Below are positions 1 through 7,577 of a DNA stretch of 64,000 bases, piece after piece. Made by a program: the position numbers and the translations under genes. The notes below the pieces were generated by a model that did no database searches, was not told where the DNA came from, and saw only the letters and a list, made by a program, of their open reading frames with translations. Each line of letters starts with the position of its first letter. Within the stretch, counting starts at the first letter, position 1. Origin of the DNA: Flavobacterium johnsoniae (lineage in GTDB: Bacteria > Bacteroidota > Bacteroidia > Flavobacteriales > Flavobacteriaceae). The stretch covers positions 2,480,001-2,544,000 of the forward strand of contig NZ_CP103794.1 of assembly GCF_030388325.1 (NCBI RefSeq), read 5' to 3'.

Positions 1-267
1 TTTTATGCTGCATAAACTTTCGTCTTCTACATTGCTTCCCATAGAAAATTCTCCGCCAGGAATCCAAACCATACCTTTAGGTGCTTTTGTTTCTGGTTTG
101 AATTTATTTTCGATAGTTGGCTTAAATTCAGATTCCATGCTAACTGGAACTTCGTGGCATTCAGCAACCGTTTTTTCTTCTTTATCTGTAAATCTGGTGT
201 AGCTATAGGCTATTGAAATAATGGATAATGTAAGTAATGCAAATATCCAAAAGGTCTTGTTTTTCAT
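1..267 (-). CDS. Formylglycine-generating-enzyme-like (SUMF1/FGE-sulfatase) protein, N-terminal part
   Basis: The reading frame opens with an ATG at 267 on the minus strand and stays open to the window edge, so about 89 residues are visible and the C-terminal part is missing. The N-terminus (MKNKTFWIFALLTLSIISIA) is a signal peptide or membrane anchor. After a charged linker comes PKGMVWIPGGEFSMGS, the hallmark opening of the FGE-sulfatase domain found in formylglycine-generating enzymes and in related secreted proteins such as GldK/GldJ-type gliding lipoproteins. The family either oxidises a sulfatase Cys to formylglycine or serves as a structural fold; the catalytic part is outside the window, so enzyme activity cannot be judged. 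A plus-strand frame over the same bases is a shadow. Confidence 0.8.
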   Translation of the reverse strand, partial: MKNKTFWIFALLTLSIISIAYSYTRFTDKEEKTVAECHEVPVSMESEFKPTIENKFKPETKAPKGMVWIPGGEFSMGSNVEDESLCSIK

Positions 268-362
268 GGTTTATTTTTTTGAAACTGATAATGGTTGTAA
301 TAGAAGGGATAAAATTATAAAAATAACTTTATAGTTATACTAATTTTATAGAATTAATATAT

Positions 363-1343
363 TTATTTATCTTCCTCAACAAGAACTACTTCGTATTTAT
401 CTTTTCCGTCTACTTGAACAGGCTGATAATAAGTTTCACCAAATTTTATGTATTTTACATCTCCTACAGTAACTTCTTCTCCGCCTTCAGGAAGATTTTC
501 AACTATTGTTCCTGCGGTAGGCGCAACTACTTTATAAGAGCTTCCGTCTTTTTCATAATATGTACCGCCGTAGTAATAATTATTGACTGTTCCCGTATTG
601 ACTGTTTGTGCTCCACTCGGAATATTATTAACTGTTCCGCCAACGGGAGCTGGAACAGCAGTGTAACCACCGTTAGAAGGTGCGTACCAAACTCCTTGAT
701 CATAATGATATTGAGTACTTTCTACACTAACCACAATTGCTGTAACAGCTAAAGTAGTGACGAAAAATCCCCAAGGATGCCAAACTGGACCCCAGTAAAA
801 AGGTCTGTAAGGATGGTAATAATATGGATGATAACCGTAATATCTGTATCCGCCGTGTATGTAAGGAGGTCGTGTGTAAACAACTGTATTTCTTCTTACC
901 ACGGTATTTCTATTATTGTTGATTGTAATATCTCTGCTTCTGTCTACATTTCGTGTATTTCCGCTAATATTAGTATTTCTATTGCCAGAATTTCTAGTAT
1001 TATTGGAATTACGATTTGTAGTGTTTTTTCTGTTGTTAATTTTAGTATTAGAACTATTATTTGGTCTTGTAATTTTTGTTCCAGAACCATTAGAGCCAGG
1101 TCTAGTTACAGCTGGTTTATTTGCTGACGGCTTAGTTACAGCTGGTCTTGACTGATTGGACGGTCTTGTAACAGAAGGTCTTGTTTGAGCTCCGCCGGCA
1201 GGTCTATGAACGCCTCCGCCACCTCGATGTCCAACGCCTCCGCCTCCGTGACGCTGTGCGAAACTATCTATTGAAATAAGGAAAAATGTACCTATCAAAT
1301 ACATTAGTGCCGATTTTCTTGCTGATTTGGATATGTTTTTCAT
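363..1343 (-). CDS. DUF6515-family secreted/surface protein
   Basis: This encodes a 326-residue protein starting at MKNISKSARKSALMYLIG; an in-frame ATG 63 bases further upstream would put a charged stretch before the signal peptide and is less likely. A cleavable signal peptide ends near SFAQ. Residues about 32-150 are low-complexity, rich in Gly, Arg, Asn, Thr and Pro (repeated TRP and NRN patterns). A Tyr/His/Pro-rich stretch (HPYYYHPYRPFYWGPVWHP) and a hydrophobic segment follow. The C-terminal third contains tandem modules ending in ..YYxxDGxxYxVVxPxxGTxVxxLP, the pattern I associate with DUF6515. The role is unknown; a cell-envelope location is inferred from the signal peptide. The genes downstream and upstream encode outer-membrane proteins. 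Confidence 0.75.
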   Translation of the reverse strand: MKNISKSARKSALMYLIGTFFLISIDSFAQRHGGGGVGHRGGGGVHRPAGGAQTRPSVTRPSNQSRPAVTKPSANKPAVTRPGSNGSGTKITRPNNSSNTKINNRKNTTNRNSNNTRNSGNRNTNISGNTRNVDRSRDITINNNRNTVVRRNTVVYTRPPYIHGGYRYYGYHPYYYHPYRPFYWGPVWHPWGFFVTTLAVTAIVVSVESTQYHYDQGVWYAPSNGGYTAVPAPVGGTVNNIPSGAQTVNTGTVNNYYYGGTYYEKDGSSYKVVAPTAGTIVENLPEGGEEVTVGDVKYIKFGETYYQPVQVDGKDKYEVVLVEEDK

Positions 1344-1422
1344 TTTCAGTTGTTTATATGAATTAAAGTTATGAAAAAAAATCTCTCGTTTAAAAAAATG
1401 AAACAAAAGTTTGTTTATAGAT

Positions 1423-2643
1423 TTATAGTGAAATATCCCATTGTATTCTGAATCGCCAGCCTTGTTCCAACGGAAGTGTTTTGTCTTGAAAACTAAAATA
1501 GCTAACTTCTGAAGTTAGTTTGTTTTTATGTCCTTTAAAGAACCAGTTAAAAGCCAATGTAGATTCTTCTTGCCGATTTTGTCTAATTGAATAATCTGGT
1601 CTATATGCTGCATGTCTAGCTGCCATTTCCAGATGTTCAGGCCACCAATGAAAAACATTATGAAAGAAATAACCAGCTTGAACGTAATATCCTTTCATAA
1701 CGGTCATATAATCATTGTTGTATTTATCGATTATTTCTTTAGTATGCCATTCGCTTTGCCAAGAAAATCCGCGATACATAAAAGCAGTTTCCAAATTCCA
1801 TTGATTTACTCTGTATTGTCCCGGTAATCCGTCTTCAAATCCGTCTAGAGAACCGCCTCCAGCTTGCGAGAAACGGGTGTATGGACTTCTATTAGTGATA
1901 GCAGAAAAGGCAATAATTGGAGTTGGTTTTTCATGAAATTCTAAATCACAGCCTTCAAAATCCAAAAATCTACCTAAAAAATTCCATTGAGCTCGTCCAA
2001 AATACATAAGATGATTATCGTCGTTTGAAGTGCTTCCGCGTCCTGTACCTGTTAAAGCCGCAAACCAATAATTAAAATCGGCAATGCCTTTTCCTTTTAA
2101 ATGCCCATAAACTTCCGCTCCCAATTCTCTATCAACAGTAAAAGGTCTATTAATAAGAGATCGTTCTACCATTTGCTGTTCGCCGCTGCTAATGAAACGT
2201 TCGCGTGTAAATTCTGTTTTCCATTGTCCTACTTTAAAACTGAGCCAATCCCATTTTTCAATCATTATTCTAAAATCAAGCAAATTAGACTGACTTAATT
2301 CGTATTCCCAATAATATTTAAGCCAAGGTTCAAAAGCATGACCGCCAATTTTAAGTCTGGCTCGATTTATTTTAAAAGTAGTTTTAGCATCTTGACTGTA
2401 ATCATCATAAGTTAAAGGATCTGTATCATAAGGAGTTGAAAAACGAAACTGTAACCTGCTCTGTAATTGAAATAGAAATTTTTTATCACGGGTTTCTAAC
2501 TCAATTCCTTTATTGCCATATCTGACATTCATTAGTTTTGTTGTGTCTTTTTCTTGTTGCGAAAGAGCTTCAAAACTTGCAAATAAAAATAAAATCACTA
2601 GTAGATTTTGGGTGATGTTATTTACTTTTTTTTTGATGTACAT
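1423..2643 (-). CDS. Phosphate-selective porin O/P family outer-membrane protein
   Basis: This is a 406-residue protein with a signal peptide (LLVILFLFASFEALSQ) followed by repeated amphipathic strands with alternating aromatic and charged residues, for example FLFQLQSRLQFRF, FKVGQWKTEFTRERFISSGE and YYVQAGYFFHNVFHWWPEH, ending with the aromatic-rich strand RFRIQWDISL. GQxKxxFxRExxxSSxxxxxxERS is characteristic of the OprP/OprO-like porin family (Porin_O_P). It would form a channel in the outer membrane; phosphate or polyphosphate specificity is known for the Pseudomonas members but cannot be read from this sequence. It sits 23 bases downstream of another outer-membrane barrel gene on the same strand and is probably cotranscribed with it. 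Confidence 0.85.
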   Translation of the reverse strand: MYIKKKVNNITQNLLVILFLFASFEALSQQEKDTTKLMNVRYGNKGIELETRDKKFLFQLQSRLQFRFSTPYDTDPLTYDDYSQDAKTTFKINRARLKIGGHAFEPWLKYYWEYELSQSNLLDFRIMIEKWDWLSFKVGQWKTEFTRERFISSGEQQMVERSLINRPFTVDRELGAEVYGHLKGKGIADFNYWFAALTGTGRGSTSNDDNHLMYFGRAQWNFLGRFLDFEGCDLEFHEKPTPIIAFSAITNRSPYTRFSQAGGGSLDGFEDGLPGQYRVNQWNLETAFMYRGFSWQSEWHTKEIIDKYNNDYMTVMKGYYVQAGYFFHNVFHWWPEHLEMAARHAAYRPDYSIRQNRQEESTLAFNWFFKGHKNKLTSEVSYFSFQDKTLPLEQGWRFRIQWDISL

Positions 2644-2666
2644 AAGCTCAGATGGTTTGTATCAAT

Positions 2667-3263
2667 TTATTTTCCTCCAAAGTTTTTGGCAATTCCCAAT
2701 CCAATTCCCCAGCTGTCATAAGCATTCCATTTAAAATCATAGCTTACAGTGCCGAAAATTTCCCATCTTTTTGGCAATTCATATCCGTATTCTACTCCGG
2801 CACGAGTCAGGAAAAAATCTTCTTCTTTGGCAAATTCACCTCCACAACCTAAAAGAAAACTCCAATGTTCGTTTGGTTTATAAATTCCCATTAAAGCAGG
2901 AGCTATAGGATAACTTCTTTCGACGGTTTCTTTATCTTCTCCGCTTGCGAGATTTTTTTCGACTTTAAATTTTTCAATAATAAAATCAGTATGAAGTCCG
3001 ATTGCCCATTTTTCTTTAAATTGAAAAGTATAATCCAATCCCCAAGCCGGAAGGCTGAGAACTTCTCGATTTCCTTCATCGTCGCGACCTTCAAAAACAT
3101 GGACATGATTTATAGAAAGTCCGATTTGATGATGCGGACTAAAAGTCTTTTCTTCAGTCTCTTGCGCTATAATTTTGTTGTAACCAATTAGAAAGAAAAA
3201 CATAATTATGAAAAATGTTTTTCTAAATTGCTTATTGATTCTTGCTTTTATTTCATTTTGCAT
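2667..3263 (-). CDS. Small outer-membrane beta-barrel protein
   Basis: This 198-residue protein begins with a long positively charged N-region (MQNEIKARINKQFRK), a hydrophobic signal core and a likely cleavage after IIAQ. The mature part alternates short strands and turns: HQIGLSINHVHVFEG, WGLDYTFQFKEKWAIGLHTDF, WSFLLGCGGEFAKEE, GVEYGYELPKRWEIFGTVSYDF, and ends GLGIAKNFGGK, as expected of an eight-stranded barrel. I do not recognise a specific function. It is the first gene of a probable two-gene unit with the porin downstream. Confidence 0.7.
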   Translation of the reverse strand: MQNEIKARINKQFRKTFFIIMFFFLIGYNKIIAQETEEKTFSPHHQIGLSINHVHVFEGRDDEGNREVLSLPAWGLDYTFQFKEKWAIGLHTDFIIEKFKVEKNLASGEDKETVERSYPIAPALMGIYKPNEHWSFLLGCGGEFAKEEDFFLTRAGVEYGYELPKRWEIFGTVSYDFKWNAYDSWGIGLGIAKNFGGK

Positions 3264-3493
3264 GACTACCAGATTTTTGAAATGAAAAAATTGTCACAAG
3301 ATTTTTTAAATAACTATCTCAAAATTAAGTAATAAATAATCCGATAAGTTTTTAGATAGACTTGAAATGGTTTCATTTTATAATTTGCAACATCAAAAAA
3401 AGCTTTTTAGTCGATTTTTACTTGTTTCAAAGAATTGAACAAAATAGAAATGATTTGTTTTTGTAAAAAAGTACCTTTTTAAACTATAATATT

Positions 3494-3501
3494 TAAATTT
3501 G
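3494..3501 (+). promoter_or_regulatory. Candidate -7 promoter box for pyrD
   Basis: TAAATTTG matches the Bacteroidota -7 consensus TAnnTTTG and lies 28 bases before the pyrD start codon. No TTG is present at the usual 17-23 bp upstream distance, so only half of the promoter is recognised. Confidence 0.4.
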
Positions 3502-3529
3502 CAGCCAAAATAACAACAACACAATTCTT

Positions 3530-4564
3530 ATGTATAAATTGATAATTCGTCCGATACTTTTTTGGTTTGATCCTGAAGAAGTGCATTACTTTACTTTTTC
3601 ATTCGTTAAATTCATTTCAAAAATTCCTGGAGTTTCGGCAATTATAAAATCAATTTATGAGGTAAAAGATTCTCGTTTAGAAAGAGAAGTGTTTGGAATC
3701 AAATTTAAAAACCCAGTTGGACTTGCAGCTGGTTTTGACAAAGATGCCAAATTATATAAAGAATTAGGAGATTTTGGTTTTGGTTTTATCGAAATCGGAA
3801 CTGTAACGCCAGTTGGACAAGAAGGAAATCCGAAGAAACGTTTATTCCGTTTAAAAGAAGATCAAGCGATTATTAACCGAATGGGATTTAATAACGGCGG
3901 AGTTCTAGAAGCTGTAGAACGTTTGAAAAAGAATTCGGGTGTTTTAATTGGCGGAAATATCGGAAAAAACAAAGTGACAGATAACGAAGATGCGGTTAAA
4001 GATTATATCATTTGTTTTGACGCGCTATTTAATCATGTAGATTATTTTGTAGTAAATGTAAGTTCGCCAAATACACCAAATTTGAGGGCTTTGCAAGATA
4101 AAGAACCGTTGACAGCTTTATTGCAGACTTTGCAAAATAGAAATGTTGAAAAACAAAAAACAAGTACGCAAAAAGTAAAACCAATTCTTTTAAAAATTGC
4201 TCCAGATTTAACAGACGAGCAATTATTGGATATTATTGATATTGTAAAAACGACTCAGATTGCGGGTGTAATTGCTACAAACACAACTATTTCTAGAGAC
4301 GGGTTACAATCTGCAAATCAATCAGAAATGGGAGGTTTGTCTGGAAAACCATTAACAAAACGTTCTACAGAAGTAATTCGTTTTCTTTCGGAAAAAAGCA
4401 ATAAAGCATTCCCAATTATTGGAGTAGGAGGAATTCACTCTGCAGAAGATGTTATCGAAAAACTAAATGCAGGAGCAAGTTTAGTGCAATTGTATACTGG
4501 ATTTATTTATGAAGGTCCAGCTTTGATAAAAGCAATCAATAAAAAGATTTTAGGGCAATTGTAA
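3530..4564 (+). CDS. pyrD: Quinone-dependent dihydroorotate dehydrogenase (class 2)
   Basis: This 344-residue flavoenzyme oxidises dihydroorotate to orotate in pyrimidine synthesis, passing electrons to membrane quinone. The N-terminal extension ([20 protein letters not shown]) is the membrane-associated helical domain specific to class 2. The TIM barrel follows with [51 protein letters not shown] (the Ser is the class 2 catalytic base), the LKIAPDLTD strand, IATNTTISR and the C-terminal FMN phosphate loop IIGVGGI. Length is normal for the family. Its 3' end overlaps the convergent DUF3307 gene by 15 bases. Confidence 0.97.
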   Translation: MYKLIIRPILFWFDPEEVHYFTFSFVKFISKIPGVSAIIKSIYEVKDSRLEREVFGIKFKNPVGLAAGFDKDAKLYKELGDFGFGFIEIGTVTPVGQEGNPKKRLFRLKEDQAIINRMGFNNGGVLEAVERLKKNSGVLIGGNIGKNKVTDNEDAVKDYIICFDALFNHVDYFVVNVSSPNTPNLRALQDKEPLTALLQTLQNRNVEKQKTSTQKVKPILLKIAPDLTDEQLLDIIDIVKTTQIAGVIATNTTISRDGLQSANQSEMGGLSGKPLTKRSTEVIRFLSEKSNKAFPIIGVGGIHSAEDVIEKLNAGASLVQLYTGFIYEGPALIKAINKKILGQL

Positions 4565-5266
4565 AAGAAGCGCCTGAACTATTAATCCGGCAAGTATCGC
4601 AATTCCAAAACTGATTAATGTACCAATTAAAACATATTCAGTAAGTTTTCGGTCTTTGGCTTCTTTTAAATCTCCGAATCTAAAGATAGATTTGGCAGCG
4701 AGTAAAAATCCAATTGCTTCAAAATGTCCAGTTAAGATGAATCCGAAAACAAACAAGCGTTCTAAAATACCAATATAATTTCCAGCAGCTATCAGCGAAT
4801 TATCCTGATGGCTGTTTTGGCTTTCTGGCGCCCATATCGAAATTATCGTTTTGATAAAAATTGATGTTGGTTTAGTAAGCAATAAGATTCCCGTTATAAG
4901 AATCCAGAATTCATTATCTTTCCAGAAATAGGGGAAAGCTTTGTTTTCATATAAAAGTACAACTCCAATTAATACTAATAAATGCGCAATTTGGTCTACT
5001 ACAAACCAAGTTCGTTTGTTTTTTGGTTTCTGGAAATTTAATTTGATTAAATCAATAATTCCATGAGTTACGACAATAAAAACGGCATAAGGAACAAAAC
5101 TAACTTCTCCTACTAGAACCGCTGCCAACACTCCGTGAAGTAAAATATGAAGATATAAATAAACGCTTTTATGTTTATTTGCTTCTTTATGACTTACCCA
5201 AGAATTTGGTTGCCAGATAAAATCGCCTAATAAATGCGCTAAAAGCAGTTTTATAAATAAAATCAT
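4550..5266 (-). CDS. DUF3307 family membrane protein
   Basis: This 238-residue polytopic membrane protein opens with [13 protein letters not shown], the signature of DUF3307, and contains HGIIDLIK and about six hydrophobic segments. Conserved Asp and His residues in the first helices ([26 protein letters not shown]) resemble a metal- or substrate-binding core, but no activity is established for the family. Its start overlaps the SatD gene stop by ATGA, so the two are translationally coupled; DUF3307 and SatD genes are commonly paired in Bacteroidota. The 3' end overlaps pyrD. Confidence 0.85.
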   Translation of the reverse strand: MILFIKLLLAHLLGDFIWQPNSWVSHKEANKHKSVYLYLHILLHGVLAAVLVGEVSFVPYAVFIVVTHGIIDLIKLNFQKPKNKRTWFVVDQIAHLLVLIGVVLLYENKAFPYFWKDNEFWILITGILLLTKPTSIFIKTIISIWAPESQNSHQDNSLIAAGNYIGILERLFVFGFILTGHFEAIGFLLAAKSIFRFGDLKEAKDRKLTEYVLIGTLISFGIAILAGLIVQALLLQLP

Positions 5267-5877
5267 AATGCTGTAAGTTGTTTTATTTGAGTTCTAAAAT
5301 ATTTATCTAAATGCATGACTAAATCAAACTGAGCACGTTTCTGTCTTCGACTTACGGCGGCTTGATTGATTCCTAATTTTTGTCCAAGTTCTTCTTGTGA
5401 TAAACTTGGATTTTCTATAGCCAACGCTACAAATTCTGCCGATTGCACGAGCCAACTGTCCATAAATGTTAATGCGAGCTGAATCATTAAATTTAGTTTT
5501 TCATCAAAACTTAAATCTCCTGTTCGTAAGGCTAGTGTGACTTTTTGCTTTTTTAAAGTTTCAAATAATTCACCAGAATTAATAAAAGCAGAGCCGTTGC
5601 TTTGAGAAATTCTTTCCGAATGATGTGTTTTATCTCCAAAACCAATACTCATTCGTGCGTCAGATTTTATGGCTCGCAAACGTGCTTTTACCAAAATTGC
5701 GGTTAACAATGCATCTTCAGGATTAGTAACTTCAATCTGAAATTCATCTCCACGATAAATCTCCCATTGACTTGGTGTTGTGCCAAATGGCGTTAAAATT
5801 TTTTTCAAATCTTCTACCCAATGTTCAGATTGCTGTCGTCTTGAACCAATTATATCGCCCGTAATTACGCTAGTCAT
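5263..5877 (-). CDS. SatD-family protein with C-terminal helix-turn-helix
   Basis: This is a 204-residue protein starting at the ATG of MTSVITGDIIGSR; a TTG two codons upstream is possible but overlaps the promoter box. The N-terminal SatD domain carries ITGDIIGSR and YRGDEFQIE, resembling a degenerate nucleotide-cyclase-like fold. The C-terminus has a clear helix-turn-helix (LSQEELGQKLGINQAAVSRR, about residues 160-180), suggesting DNA binding. It is coupled to the DUF3307 membrane gene and preceded by a highly regular array of inverted half-sites (5911-6012), so autoregulation is a reasonable inference. SatD was named in a streptococcal acid/secretion operon; the biochemical function is unknown. 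Confidence 0.85.
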   Translation of the reverse strand: MTSVITGDIIGSRRQQSEHWVEDLKKILTPFGTTPSQWEIYRGDEFQIEVTNPEDALLTAILVKARLRAIKSDARMSIGFGDKTHHSERISQSNGSAFINSGELFETLKKQKVTLALRTGDLSFDEKLNLMIQLALTFMDSWLVQSAEFVALAIENPSLSQEELGQKLGINQAAVSRRQKRAQFDLVMHLDKYFRTQIKQLTAL

Positions 5878-5880
5878 AAT

Positions 5881-5888
5881 CAAATATA
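5881..5888 (-). promoter_or_regulatory. -7 promoter box of the SatD-DUF3307 operon, abutting the start codon
   Basis: On the minus strand this reads TATATTTG, a perfect TAnnTTTG box, and the SatD ATG follows after only three bases. A TTG lies 26 bp upstream, somewhat beyond the usual spacing. If used, the transcript would be leaderless or nearly so. Confidence 0.5.
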
Positions 5889-5910
5889 ATTAAAAAATAA
5901 TAAAATTTCT

Positions 5911-6012
5911 ATTACAAATATAAGTAATATTTTTAATTATTACACTTTTAGGTAATATTTTTAAATATTACGTTTTTGGGTAATTATTTTTAATATTACA
6001 ATATTTTGTAAT
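5911..6012. promoter_or_regulatory. Phased operator array: four ATTAC-N8-GTAAT units at 28-bp spacing
   Basis: ATTAC occurs at 5911, 5939, 5967 and 5995 and GTAAT at 5924, 5952, 5980 and 6008, that is, eight perfect half-sites in strict alternation with gaps of 8 and 10 bp and an exact 28-bp period. Read the other way, three 20-bp palindromes GTAAT-N10-ATTAC start at 5924, 5952 and 5980 with AT-only centres. The array fills the region between the SatD promoter and the divergent HMG-CoA lyase gene. The natural candidate ligand is the SatD helix-turn-helix protein, which is inference. One more GTAATTAC lies inside the SatD gene at 5861-5868. Confidence 0.75.
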
Positions 6013-6087
6013 ACTTTCGATTCGGCTAAAATTATCTTTTATTTCAATAAAAAAGAAACTAACTTAGCCTTTACAAATGAATAAGCT

Positions 6088-6954
6088 TTGAATAAAGAAA
6101 TCAAGATTATCGAATGTCCAAGAGATGCCATGCAAGGCATTAAGACTTTTATTCCGACAAAAAATAAAGTGACATACATACAAGCTTTGCTTCGTGTAGG
6201 ATTTGATACCATTGATTTTGGAAGTTTCGTTTCTCCAAAAGCTATTCCGCAAATGCAAGACACAGCGGCTGTTTTAGAACAACTTGATTTATCTCAAACA
6301 ACAAGTAAACTGCTTTCTATAATTGCAAACACTCAAGGCGCAATTACGGCTTCAGAATATGAACAAATTCAATATTTAGGTTTTCCTTTTTCTATTTCGG
6401 AGAATTTTCAAATGCGTAATACTCACAAAACTATTGCAGAATCTTTAATTACTTTAGAAGAAATTTTAGAAGTTGCCGATAAGAAAAAGAAAGAAGTGGT
6501 CACGTATCTTTCTATGGGTTTCGGAAATCCATATGGAGATCCTTGGAACATTGAAATTGTGGCAGAATGGACAGAAAAACTCGCGGGAATGGGCGTAAAA
6601 ATTCTATCGCTTTCTGATACGGTTGGAACTTCGACTCCAGAAGTAATTACCTATTTGTTTTCAGAACTAATTCCTAAATATTCTAAAATTGAGTTTGGAG
6701 CACATCTTCATACAACGCCAGAAAGCTGGTTCGAAAAAATCGATGCTGCTGCAAAAGCTGGCTGTGCTCGTTTTGATGGTGCTATTCAAGGTTTTGGAGG
6801 CTGCCCGATGGCAACAGATAAATTAACTGGAAATATGCCAACAGAAAAATTAGTTTCTTATTTTACTGCAAATAAGAAAGTTACAGGTTTGAACTCTTTA
6901 AGTTTTGAAAGTGCTTACAACGAAGCTTCAAAATTGTTCGGAAAGTTTCATTAA
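6088..6954 (+). CDS. Hydroxymethylglutaryl-CoA lyase
   Basis: This 288-residue TIM-barrel enzyme of the HMGL-like family cleaves HMG-CoA to acetoacetate and acetyl-CoA in leucine degradation. Visible motifs are IIECPRDAMQG (the family's PRDG-L-Q metal/substrate motif, with Ala-Met here), FVSPK, EFGAHLHTT (metal His pair) and FGGCPMATDKLTGN (catalytic Cys of GGCP). The start is a TTG at 6088: a stop lies directly upstream in frame and the first in-frame ATG would delete the PRD motif. An out-of-frame ATG at 6077 opens only a four-codon ORF ending across the TTG. It is divergent from SatD across the operator array and so might be coregulated. Confidence 0.88.
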   Translation: MNKEIKIIECPRDAMQGIKTFIPTKNKVTYIQALLRVGFDTIDFGSFVSPKAIPQMQDTAAVLEQLDLSQTTSKLLSIIANTQGAITASEYEQIQYLGFPFSISENFQMRNTHKTIAESLITLEEILEVADKKKKEVVTYLSMGFGNPYGDPWNIEIVAEWTEKLAGMGVKILSLSDTVGTSTPEVITYLFSELIPKYSKIEFGAHLHTTPESWFEKIDAAAKAGCARFDGAIQGFGGCPMATDKLTGNMPTEKLVSYFTANKKVTGLNSLSFESAYNEASKLFGKFH

Positions 6955-7018
6955 TAAATGGTTATATTTACTAACTTCGACAATGATTGTAAGCATTAAG
7001 CGTTACATTTATTAGATA

Positions 7019-7026
7019 TACTTTTG
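7019..7026 (+). promoter_or_regulatory. Candidate -7 box directly before the lipoprotein gene
   Basis: TACTTTTG fits TAnnTTTG and ends two bases before the ATG at 7029. No well-spaced TTG is seen (nearest is 29 bp upstream). If real, the message would be leaderless. Confidence 0.3.
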
Positions 7027-7028
7027 TC

Positions 7029-7577
7029 ATGAAATCAGCCTTCTATAAAGTTATAAAAATAGTGATCTTGTCACTTTTATTTTCTTCATGTTCAAGTGAT
7101 TTAGACTTTGGTCAAATAGATGATCTTAAGTTAGAACCTGCTTTTGTGGCAAATCTTGCTTATTTTGATATTCCAGCAAATAAGCTAATCGACGACGGTG
7201 GAAATCATGTTGTTGATGATTCAAGAGGATTTGATGTTTTTAAAGATAAATTTTTTAATGATCATTTACGAAAAGCCGAATTCAATTTTGAAATAGAGAA
7301 TACCATAGATCGTGCCTTTGTTGTAAGTCTTCAATTATTAGATGCTAATGATCAAGTATTGCAAACCTTAACTTTTCCTGTTCCTGCCTACAGAGGAACT
7401 GCCAATGTTATAAAATTTCCGACTGAAGTCTTTGAAAATCAACGATTGGATCTCTTAAAAAAGACTGTAAAAATAGGTTTCAAAATTGCAATTTCTCAAG
7501 GAACTCCGCTAAATAGTCAGAGTTTAGGAAATTTAAAATTAAAATCAAGTGCCACAGCTTATTTAATAATTGGATGA
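7029..7577 (+). CDS. Uncharacterised lipoprotein
   Basis: This 182-residue protein carries a type II signal peptide ending LLFSSCSSD, so Cys near residue 22 should be lipidated. The Asp two residues later is not decisive for sorting in Bacteroidota. The mature part looks like a beta-rich domain (NFEIENTIDRAFVVSLQLL, VLQTLTFPVPAYRGT). I do not recognise a named family. The gene overlaps the DUF5723 barrel gene by ATGA, so the two proteins are probably made together and may act together at the outer membrane. Confidence 0.75.
   Translation: MKSAFYKVIKIVILSLLFSSCSSDLDFGQIDDLKLEPAFVANLAYFDIPANKLIDDGGNHVVDDSRGFDVFKDKFFNDHLRKAEFNFEIENTIDRAFVVSLQLLDANDQVLQTLTFPVPAYRGTANVIKFPTEVFENQRLDLLKKTVKIGFKIAISQGTPLNSQSLGNLKLKSSATAYLIIG

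Noticed and set aside
5..202. Plus-strand 65-residue ORF at the left edge
   Set aside because: It is antisense to the FGE-like gene, whose protein has a signal peptide and a clear domain motif.
414..1155. Several plus-strand ORFs with hydrophobic or Ile/Ser-rich products
   Set aside because: They are shadows of the Gly/Asn/Arg-rich DUF6515 gene; their unusual composition comes from the repeats in the other strand.
5911..6012. Possible CRISPR array (28-bp period)
   Set aside because: The units are short AT-rich half-sites with 8-10 bp gaps, not 25-35 bp direct repeats with unique 30-bp spacers, and there are no cas genes nearby.
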